Shown: positions 10,098-17,552 of the stretch, piece by piece
Position numbering within the stretch: position 1 is the first letter of the stretch
Layout of the letters: each line of letters opens with the position of its first letter
Assembly (NCBI GenBank): GCA_030653695.1
Contig: JAURYY010000189.1
Span: 1-44,817 of the forward strand
Reading direction: 5' to 3'
From: Paludibacter sp.
GTDB lineage: Bacteria > Bacteroidota > Bacteroidia > Bacteroidales > Paludibacteraceae
DNA length: 44,817 nucleotides
Position numbers and translations under genes: made by a program
Notes under the pieces: generated by a model
What the model saw: the letters and a program-made list of their open reading frames with translations, nothing else
What the model was told of the DNA's origin: nothing
The model's database searches: none

Positions 10098-10580
10098 TTA
10101 TTTTTTTTCTACCGACATCATTTTATTTATTCTAACCCAGTGCCTTCCTCCTTCAAAACCGGTTTCGAGCCAAAGTTTTGCCATTGAACAAAGTTCATCG
10201 GCTTTATGATTTAGCGTTCCCATGGTTAAAACATTTGCGTTGTTATGTTCCCGACTATTCATTATTGTTTTTGTATTCCAACATAAAGCTGCTCTAATAC
10301 CATTTACCTTATTGCAAACCATAGATGAGCCTATTCCGGCGCTATCGAGCATAATTCCACGATCACAATCTCCACTTGTTACTTTTTTTGAAACAGCTAC
10401 TGCAAAATCAGGATAATCTACTTTTGTGGTACTGTCGTTGGTTCCAACATCGACTATTTTATAGCCAACACAAGTAAGGTAAGATTTTATAATTTCTTTT
10501 GCTTCGTAAGATGCATGGTCAGAGCCAATTGCAACCCTACTAACATTCCGATTCCCTGTATTACTTTCCATTGCTGACAT
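10098..10580 (-). CDS. RpiB/LacA/LacB family sugar-phosphate isomerase, BMC-associated
   Basis: AIGSDHASYEAKE...GIMLDSAGIGSSMVCNKVNGIRAA...REHNNANVL...FEGGRHWVRI. Confidence 0.9.
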   Translation of the reverse strand: MSAMESNTGNRNVSRVAIGSDHASYEAKEIIKSYLTCVGYKIVDVGTNDSTTKVDYPDFAVAVSKKVTSGDCDRGIMLDSAGIGSSMVCNKVNGIRAALCWNTKTIMNSREHNNANVLTMGTLNHKADELCSMAKLWLETGFEGGRHWVRINKMMSVEKK

Positions 10581-10598
10581 ACTTTTGTTTTTTCGTTC

Positions 10599-10865
10599 TC
10601 ATGAAATCATATCAACTATTGCATAAACTATTGTTTTTACTGTAAGTGAATCCGGCTCATTTAAAACTGCTCTGGCAGAACCGCCCTCGTCTACAACTAA
10701 AACTGTATCACCAACTCCTGCCTGTATAGCATCTATGGCGAGAAATGATTTTCCAATTGCTGTTCCAGCTTTGTCAATAGGTTGAACAATCAAAATTATT
10801 TTTGATTCATATCCTTTCACTTTGGCTGTTGAAACCACATTTCCAATTATTTTTCCTAAAATCAT
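10599..10865 (-). CDS. BMC-P vertex protein (EutN/CcmL family)
   Basis: MILGKIIGNVVSTAKVKGYESKIILIVQPID...AIQAGVGDTVLVVDEGGSAR. Confidence 0.92.
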   Translation of the reverse strand: MILGKIIGNVVSTAKVKGYESKIILIVQPIDKAGTAIGKSFLAIDAIQAGVGDTVLVVDEGGSARAVLNEPDSLTVKTIVYAIVDMIS

Positions 10866-11194
10866 TTTTGTTCTTTTTGATCAGCGTGAGGTTTTGAAAA
10901 CACTTGTTTTTCGACCACATATTTTTTATCAATAATTCCCATTACTGCTACATCACAAGGGTTCATCGTGCTTTCAATCACTCTGCTTGCTTCCCTGCTT
11001 GTTTCGTAGTAAATAAAATCGCCTACTCCTGCTTTTATTGTGTCAATTCCTACAATTGGCAATCCTACAGTTTCATAATTTTCATCCAAAGGTTGTATGA
11101 GCAACAGCCTTGATCCCTCAAAAGATTCAACTTTTACTGTGCTTACAACGTTTCCTATGATTTTTCCGAATTTCATTTTTATATTAATTACCAA
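10862..11194 (-). CDS. BMC-P vertex protein (EutN/CcmL family) with C-terminal extension
   Basis: MKFGKIIGNVVSTVKVESFEGSRLLLIQPLD...TIKAGVGDFIYYETSREASRVI. Confidence 0.9.
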   Translation of the reverse strand: MVINIKMKFGKIIGNVVSTVKVESFEGSRLLLIQPLDENYETVGLPIVGIDTIKAGVGDFIYYETSREASRVIESTMNPCDVAVMGIIDKKYVVEKQVFSKPHADQKEQK

Positions 11195-11197
11195 ATT

Positions 11198-12610
11198 CTA
11201 AACAATTCTAAAATAATCAACTATAGTGCAACGGCGTTCTCGAGTAAATGTTCTAGCTCTTGTAACTCCATCTCCAGTTGGACTTGCAATGGTAAATGAT
11301 GCAAAACCTGCACCTCCATGTCCTAAACCTGCGTAACTCGGTCCATTTTTTATAAAAATTGAGCAATTCATTATTCTTGCCATTTTGCTAAGTTTAGCAA
11401 TATTCAACGAGTGCATAATTGCGGTATGTTTAAATCCATGCTCACATTCAACTGCCAAATCAATGGCGTCGTCAACATTACCGACACGAACAATAGGCAT
11501 TACCGGCATTAATTGTTCTGTCCAAACTAATGGATGGTTTTTGTCCACTTCGCAAATCAATAAGCGAGTTGAAGTCGGAACTTCCAGGTTGATACGTTTG
11601 GCAATATATTCAGCATTTTTACCTACAAATTCTTTGTTAGCTGCCCCTTCATGTCCTTTACGGCCTGGGTCAGCAATGACAAGTTCGGTTATTTTTTTAA
11701 TTTGCTCTTGATTTAATTCAACACAATTGTTATTTTTCATTTCAGCCTTTAAGTAGTCGGCAACTGAAGCAACAACTATAACTTCTTTTTCGCAAATGCA
11801 AATTACATTATTATCAAAACTTGCCCCGGCTACAATATCTTTTGCTGCTTTTGGAATGTCAGCGGTTTCATCGACAACACAAGGTGGGTTTCCCGGACCT
11901 GCTGCTATTACTTTTTTGCCACTGTTCATAGCAACTCTAACAACTGCCGGACCTCCGGTAACGACAAGTATCGCAATTTTCTCATTACTCATTAAATCTT
12001 TTGCCGATTCTATTGTTGGCTCTTCAATACAAGTAAGTAGATTTTCAGGACCTCCAGCATTTACAATGGCTTTATTCAAAAGATTTATTAAAAAAGCAGA
12101 TACTTTTTTAGCAGATGGATGAGGATTAAAAACAACGGCATTGCCAGCAGCAATCATTCCTATTGCATTACTTATTATCGTAACGGTTGGGTTTGTACTT
12201 GGAGTAATAGAACCAATTATACCGAAAGGAGCTTTTTCAACGATTGTTAAACCGTGTTCATCAGAAAAAGCTTCAGGCATAATATCTTCAACTCCTGGTG
12301 TTTTATGAATTCCAAGATTGTTTTTAACAATTTTATCTTCATATCTTCCCATGCCGGTTTCTTCCCAAGCCATTTTTGATAAAACTTCAACATTTTCCAA
12401 AGAAATTTTTCGGATACTTGTAATAATATCTTTTCTAATTTCTAATGAAAGTTTGTTGAAGATTTCGTATGCTTTTTCTGCAGCCAATATGGCTGTATTA
12501 ATATTCGAAAAAACTCCAATCGTATTGGTATTCCGGGTTTCAGGAAATATATTTAAGTCTTCAATAACCTCCTGAACTAATTTTCGGATATCATCTGTTA
12601 AGTTTTCCAA
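11198..12610 (-). CDS. CoA-acylating aldehyde dehydrogenase (PduP/EutE-like), BMC-associated
   Basis: EKAPFGIIGSITPSTNPT; AGPGNPPCVVDETAD; DNNVICICEKE catalytic Cys region; N-terminal amphipathic helix. Confidence 0.93.
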   Translation of the reverse strand: MENLTDDIRKLVQEVIEDLNIFPETRNTNTIGVFSNINTAILAAEKAYEIFNKLSLEIRKDIITSIRKISLENVEVLSKMAWEETGMGRYEDKIVKNNLGIHKTPGVEDIMPEAFSDEHGLTIVEKAPFGIIGSITPSTNPTVTIISNAIGMIAAGNAVVFNPHPSAKKVSAFLINLLNKAIVNAGGPENLLTCIEEPTIESAKDLMSNEKIAILVVTGGPAVVRVAMNSGKKVIAAGPGNPPCVVDETADIPKAAKDIVAGASFDNNVICICEKEVIVVASVADYLKAEMKNNNCVELNQEQIKKITELVIADPGRKGHEGAANKEFVGKNAEYIAKRINLEVPTSTRLLICEVDKNHPLVWTEQLMPVMPIVRVGNVDDAIDLAVECEHGFKHTAIMHSLNIAKLSKMARIMNCSIFIKNGPSYAGLGHGGAGFASFTIASPTGDGVTRARTFTRERRCTIVDYFRIV

Positions 12611-12712
12611 TTTTGTTTCTCCTTTTTTTTATACAAAATGAGGTTTTCTGTTTGTCGATGAGGGAATATGACCTGTTACCACAAAAGATTTTATGTTAAT
12701 AAATACAATAAA

Positions 12713-13000
12713 TTATTTGATGTACACAAACTTATCATCTTCTGAAATTCTGTCAATAATCCCAACGATAAGTGCATCGAGTGGCTTGTTTGTTGTTATC
12801 AGTGTTTCTCGTGCCGAGGTGCTTTCAGAAATCATAACCATTTCGTCGTACCCGGCTCCAATTATATCAACTGCAACAATAAACTCCCCCATTTTTTCTC
12901 CTTTTTGGTTCGTTTTTTCGATGAGTAAAAATGGAGCTCCGTCAATATTTAAACTTCTTGTATTACTTACCACAGAACCTACAACTTTTCCTAAAATCAT
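12713..13000 (-). CDS. BMC-P vertex protein (EutN/CcmL family)
   Basis: MILGKVVGSVVSNTRSLNIDGAPFLLIEKTN...IIGAGYDEMVMISESTSARET. Confidence 0.92.
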   Translation of the reverse strand: MILGKVVGSVVSNTRSLNIDGAPFLLIEKTNQKGEKMGEFIVAVDIIGAGYDEMVMISESTSARETLITTNKPLDALIVGIIDRISEDDKFVYIK

Positions 13001-13006
13001 ATTTTT

Positions 13007-13300
13007 TTAATTCTTTTGATAGGTATAAACTCCATCTTTTTCAATAATATCCACAATTGCAATAACGGCAGAATCTGTTGGCATACCATCAGTTACAGTA
13101 GTAAATCTTGCACTACTTCCCGAAACAAAAAAGACAATCTCTCCTGTTCCGGCACCGACACTGTCCATCGAAACAACAAAATCGTTTTTACCTTTTAGTG
13201 TAACAGGGTCAATTTTTTCTAAAAGTAATAATTTTATTCCTTCAATTTTTTCTGCTTTTTCTGTCGCTACAACAGTTCCTACTACTTTGGCTAAAATCAT
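13007..13300 (-). CDS. BMC-P vertex protein (EutN/CcmL family)
   Basis: MILAKVVGTVVATEKAEKIEGIKLLLLEKIDP...SVGAGTGEIVFFVSGSSAR. Confidence 0.92.
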   Translation of the reverse strand: MILAKVVGTVVATEKAEKIEGIKLLLLEKIDPVTLKGKNDFVVSMDSVGAGTGEIVFFVSGSSARFTTVTDGMPTDSAVIAIVDIIEKDGVYTYQKN

Positions 13301-13501
13301 ATTATTAAATAAGTAATTTCCTAAATATTTATAACGAATTTTTTAATTCAGATAAAAACAGGTACATTCTGAACTATAGAACAGAACGACCCATAATAAG
13401 CCCCAAGTTTATAAAAGATATAAACCAAACTATAATTAACAAGGAAGTACGGTGTAAAACTAAAGAATATAAAAAGTTAATCCAAATTCTCAGTTTAATT
13501 T

Positions 13502-14122
13502 TTAATACTCTTGTCTGCCGGTTATTTCAGCTAATCTTTTTTCTACGTTTGTTTTACATTCCAGCACTTCAGCTTCTTTACCGCCGATATATACTCTGCC
13601 AAATTTACCAAAGCCGAGAACTTCAATAATGTTGATGTTTGCTGATTTTTCTGCTTCATTTGCTGCAAAATAGGCATAACCTGCCGGTTCTATTTCTAAA
13701 ACAAAAAGGGTATCACCTCTTAACAACATCATGCCATTTCTACTTCTGTTTATAAGTTGAGCATGATGATCTTCAACGTTTCGAATTAATTGGCTTGTCA
13801 ATATTCTTGGTTTTATTCTATCGTCTTCAGTTTTTTCAATTGCTTTTAAAACTGCTTCTCCAGCCATTCTTGTATCTCCTTGACTGTCGGAATGAACTTC
13901 CAGCATACCATAAGCCCGTTCTACAATTTGCATACCAGGTGTAACATTGGTAGCTTTAAGTGCGACATCAGTTAGCGTATTAATTTCAATTCCGGGAGCA
14001 ATTTCTATAATGCAACATGCCTGTCCTCCAACTGGTAAATATCCTTTAGAAACTGTTGAAAGATAGGAAGCCATCTGTAATTGCAATGAATCTAAAAAAA
14101 CATAAGTTCTTAAATCAATCAT
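13502..14122 (-). CDS. BMC-T (tandem-domain, trimeric) shell protein
   Basis: 206 aa: MIDLRTYVFLDSLQLQMASYLSTVSKGYLPVGGQACCIIEIAPGIEINTLTDVALKATNV...VERAYGMLEVHS. Confidence 0.88.
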   Translation of the reverse strand: MIDLRTYVFLDSLQLQMASYLSTVSKGYLPVGGQACCIIEIAPGIEINTLTDVALKATNVTPGMQIVERAYGMLEVHSDSQGDTRMAGEAVLKAIEKTEDDRIKPRILTSQLIRNVEDHHAQLINRSRNGMMLLRGDTLFVLEIEPAGYAYFAANEAEKSANINIIEVLGFGKFGRVYIGGKEAEVLECKTNVEKRLAEITGRQEY

Positions 14123-14125
14123 GGT

Positions 14126-14431
14126 TTATTCTCCTTTTTTTGAATTTGTTATGCCCGAAAACATAACCGAATCCACGCTTTTATGTGGTCTTGGAATTAC
14201 ATGGCTTGATATTATTTCGCCAACCTTTTCAGCTGCTTTTAAACCTGCATCTACTGATGCTCTTACAGATGCAACATCTCCACGTACAATTACAGAGATG
14301 TATCCTCCACCGGTTTTTTCAAATCCAATAAGATCAACTTTAGCTGCTTTTACCATGGCATCAGAAGCTTCTATCATTGCAACAAAACTTCTAGTTTCAA
14401 TCATGCCTAATGCTTTTTCATTTTCTTCCAT
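14126..14431 (-). CDS. BMC-H hexameric shell protein
   Basis: MEENEKALGMIETRSFVAMIEASDAMVKAAKVDLIGFEKTGGGYISVIVRGDVASVRASVDAG; start chosen at internal Met because a TAnnTTTG-type box lies just upstream. Confidence 0.95.
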   Translation of the reverse strand: MEENEKALGMIETRSFVAMIEASDAMVKAAKVDLIGFEKTGGGYISVIVRGDVASVRASVDAGLKAAEKVGEIISSHVIPRPHKSVDSVMFSGITNSKKGE

Positions 14432-14470
14432 TTCAATAGATTTTAATTTGTTAGTTATCATTTTATAAAT

Positions 14471-14479
14471 GCAAAAGTA
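14471..14479 (-). promoter_or_regulatory. Candidate Bacteroidota -7 box (TACTTTTGC) for the BMC operon
   Basis: GCAAAAGTA on plus strand = TACTTTTGC on minus, ~40 nt upstream of BMC-H ATG; -33 element not clear. Confidence 0.45.
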
Positions 14480-14544
14480 ATTTAAAAATTTCAAATAATA
14501 AAAATATAAGTGCTATGACAAATATAATGTCGTATTTTATAAAA

Positions 14545-14730
14545 AGAATTGCGCGCCGATTTTCACGGATTAAGCGGATAAGAACGGATAATAATTAATC
14601 TGATTTAAAACCGATTTCAGTCATGCAAGCATGACTGATAAGACAGTAAATATCTAAATATCAATTTCAACTTATCGAAATTAAAATCCTTTTTTAATCC
14701 GCTATATCAGCGTTTATCCACGTGCTATTC
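14545..14730. repeat. Intergenic inverted-repeat element
   Basis: gaattgcgcgccgattttcacggattaagcggat ... aatccgctatatcagcgtttatccacgtgctattc form imperfect complementary ends. Confidence 0.5.
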
Positions 14731-14834
14731 TTCAATCATTTTTTATTCGATTATAAAACATTATTTAGTTCCACTTACTTACACCACATTTAAATCTTAA
14801 TTTCTCATCTCACTTTATTAATAAGTAAAGTTTC

Positions 14835-15200
14835 TTAACTTTCGTCAAGATACTTTATTTTCATATTTTCAAGATGTCGTATTTTATCTCGCATGGTTTT
14901 TTTTATCATATTTTTTTCAAAGGCATCAGTAAGATTCACGCCAGTTTGATTGGCTAAACAAATCAAAACCCACAGCACATCAGCCATTTCATCAGCCAGA
15001 TTGTAGGCAACATCTGACTCTTTAAACGATTGATCACCATATTTTCGGGCAATTAAGCGCGCCAGTTCTCCGACTTCTTCGGTCAATATTACCATGTTGG
15101 TTAACTCACTGAAATACCTTACACCAAAAGTCTGAATCCATTCGTCAACCTGCTGCTGGGCTTCTTCGATAGTTAAAGAGTTATTCATTGAGGCGGGCAA
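14835..15200 (-). CDS. MazG-like nucleotide pyrophosphohydrolase
   Basis: EEVGELARLIARKYG...LADEMADVLWVLICLANQTGVNL (EExxE-x-EXXD pattern). Confidence 0.88.
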   Translation of the reverse strand: MPASMNNSLTIEEAQQQVDEWIQTFGVRYFSELTNMVILTEEVGELARLIARKYGDQSFKESDVAYNLADEMADVLWVLICLANQTGVNLTDAFEKNMIKKTMRDKIRHLENMKIKYLDES

Positions 15201-15849
15201 TAATCGTTTCGTTTCCGGTGGTTTTATCGCCTACCTGAACAAAAATCTCTGAATCCATTGGAAGGTACATATCAACCCTTGACCCGAATTTTATAAAACC
15301 CAAATGTTCATTCAGATGACACTGCTTTCCGGCATGTGCATAGGTTACGATGCGCCTTGCTAAAGCTCCTGCTATCTGACGGACCAGTATTTGTGTGCCA
15401 AATGTGGTTTCAATAACGATAGTTGAGCGTTCGTTTTCATGACTCGATTTTGGTAGATAAGCGCCTATATGCCGTCCATTGTGATGGGCTGTTTTTATTA
15501 CTTTTCCTTCGACAGGATACCAATTGGCATGCACATTGAATACCGACATAAATATTGAAACCTGAATGCGTTTCTCTCCAAAATATTCTATCTCTTCGGT
15601 AGGTTCTACTACTACAATAGTACCATCCGCCGGAGCTATTACCAAACCGGGATCATCAATCTCAAAAATTCGGGTGGGATTTCGGAAAAAGAAAGCAAAA
15701 AATAGCATGATGCCTGCCGAAAATATTGTTGCAATTGCCATGGCAACCTGCGGAAAACGCATGTAAATATACAGGTTAATAACAAACAGAATAAATAGTA
15801 ATGTGACCAAAATAAGTCTGCCTTCTTTGTGTATCTTAATATATTTCAT
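15181..15849 (-). CDS. psd: Phosphatidylserine decarboxylase family protein
   Basis: FFRNPTR; SVFNVHANWYPVEG; LGFIKFGSRVD self-cleavage motif. Confidence 0.93.
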   Translation of the reverse strand: MKYIKIHKEGRLILVTLLFILFVINLYIYMRFPQVAMAIATIFSAGIMLFFAFFFRNPTRIFEIDDPGLVIAPADGTIVVVEPTEEIEYFGEKRIQVSIFMSVFNVHANWYPVEGKVIKTAHHNGRHIGAYLPKSSHENERSTIVIETTFGTQILVRQIAGALARRIVTYAHAGKQCHLNEHLGFIKFGSRVDMYLPMDSEIFVQVGDKTTGNETIIARLNE

Positions 15850-16109
15850 TATTATCAGTTATTATTTTTGCATATAAATTATTGTTAAAAAATGACCTCT
15901 CGTGTTATGAATTAATGAACAAAAATACATTAATTCTTTCAGCAATACAAGTAATAATATCAAACTTTTCTATTCCCACATATTTGTTTAACTTTGCATT
16001 ACAAATAAAACGTATTCGGGTTTAATTAATTTTCGGTTTAACTTTCAAGTTCGATTTTATATAAATCTCATTATTTCAGTTATTTATTTATCCAAATTAT
16101 TTATCGTTT

Positions 16110-17453
16110 ATGAATTTATCTGAGCTTTCAGCCATTTCGCCTATCGATGGTAGGTATCGTTCGAAATCGGAATCTTATGCAAATTATTTTTCAGAATTTG
16201 CTTTAATACGTTATCGCGTTCAAGTCGAAATTGAATATTTCATAACATTGTGCGAAATTCCCCTTAAACAACTCGAAGGGGTACCTTCTCAGATTTTTTC
16301 AAAATTACGAACTATTTATATCGAATTTAATCAGACCGATGCAGCAAAAATTAAAGAAATTGAAAAAACCACAAACCATGATGTAAAAGCTGTTGAGTAT
16401 TTTATTAAAGAAAAGTTCGATTTGCTTGGTTTAAAAGTATTTAAAGAGTTTATTCACTTTGGATTAACTTCGCAGGATATTAACAATACATCGGTGCCAC
16501 TTTCGGTAAAGGATGCGTTGAATCATGTATATTACCCCGAAATTGAAAAAGTATTAATGATGTTGGACCGAATGGCTGACGAATGGCGCGATGTGTCGAT
16601 GCTTGCCAAAACGCACGGGCAGCCGGCTTCGCCCACCCGATTAGGCAAAGAAATCAAAGTTTTTAGCAACCGGATTAATCAACAACTTGAAATGTTACGA
16701 AACACTCCGATTTCGGCAAAATTTGGAGGCGCTACCGGAAATTACAACGCCCATGTGGTTGCTTATCCCGCCATCGACTGGAAATTATTTGGAGATAAAT
16801 TTGTGGCAGAAAAACTCGGTTTGGAAAGGGAACAATGGACGACCCAGATATCGAATTACGATTATCTTGCCGCCCAGTTCGATGCCATGAAAAGAATAAA
16901 CACCATTTTAATAGATTTTTGCAGAGATATCTGGACTTATGTATCGATGGAATATTTCAAACAGAAAATTAATGCCGGTGAAATAGGTTCTTCGGCTATG
17001 CCGCACAAAGTAAATCCCATCGATTTTGAAAATGCCGAAGGGAACTTAGGAATGGCAAATGCTATTTTTGAATTTCTGTCGGCTAAACTTCCTGTTTCGA
17101 GACTGCAGCGCGACCTGACCGACAGTACTGTTTTGCGGAATATTGGCGTTCCTTTCGCTCATACACTCATTGCTACCCATAGTATTTTGAAAGGACTTAA
17201 AAAATTACTGCTCAACGAAACAGCAATTTACCGCGACCTTGACAATACCTGGGCTGTGGTTGCCGAAGGAATTCAAACAATTTTGCGCAGGGAATCGTAT
17301 CCGCAACCTTACGAAGCACTCAAAGCGCTGACCCGAACAAATGAGGCAATTACTGAAACATCTATCCGCGATTTTATAAATTCGCTCGATATTGATGAAC
17401 CCGTAAAAGACGAATTGAGGCGGATAACGCCCAGAAATTATACAGGAGTTTGA
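16110..17453 (+). CDS. purB: Adenylosuccinate lyase
   Basis: SPIDGRYRSK; TSQDINNTSVP; GSSAMPHKVNPIDFENAEGN. Confidence 0.96.
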   Translation: MNLSELSAISPIDGRYRSKSESYANYFSEFALIRYRVQVEIEYFITLCEIPLKQLEGVPSQIFSKLRTIYIEFNQTDAAKIKEIEKTTNHDVKAVEYFIKEKFDLLGLKVFKEFIHFGLTSQDINNTSVPLSVKDALNHVYYPEIEKVLMMLDRMADEWRDVSMLAKTHGQPASPTRLGKEIKVFSNRINQQLEMLRNTPISAKFGGATGNYNAHVVAYPAIDWKLFGDKFVAEKLGLEREQWTTQISNYDYLAAQFDAMKRINTILIDFCRDIWTYVSMEYFKQKINAGEIGSSAMPHKVNPIDFENAEGNLGMANAIFEFLSAKLPVSRLQRDLTDSTVLRNIGVPFAHTLIATHSILKGLKKLLLNETAIYRDLDNTWAVVAEGIQTILRRESYPQPYEALKALTRTNEAITETSIRDFINSLDIDEPVKDELRRITPRNYTGV

Positions 17454-17472
17454 TGTGGTGATTGGATGCTAG

Positions 17473-17492
17473 CAATGGGGCATGCCCCATTG
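17473..17492. repeat. Perfect 20-nt palindrome CAATGGGGCATGCCCCATTG
   Basis: Read directly; 19 nt after purB stop. Confidence 0.85.
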
Positions 17493-17552
17493 TTTGGGTG
17501 ATTGGGTGAATAATAATTAGTTTTTTAATTTTCTGTAACTCATTTAATTTTA

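Noticed and set aside
9472-13198. Plus-strand ORFs within the BMC operon
   Set aside because: Antisense shadows of strongly recognisable DeoC, AldDH and BMC-P genes; low-complexity compositions
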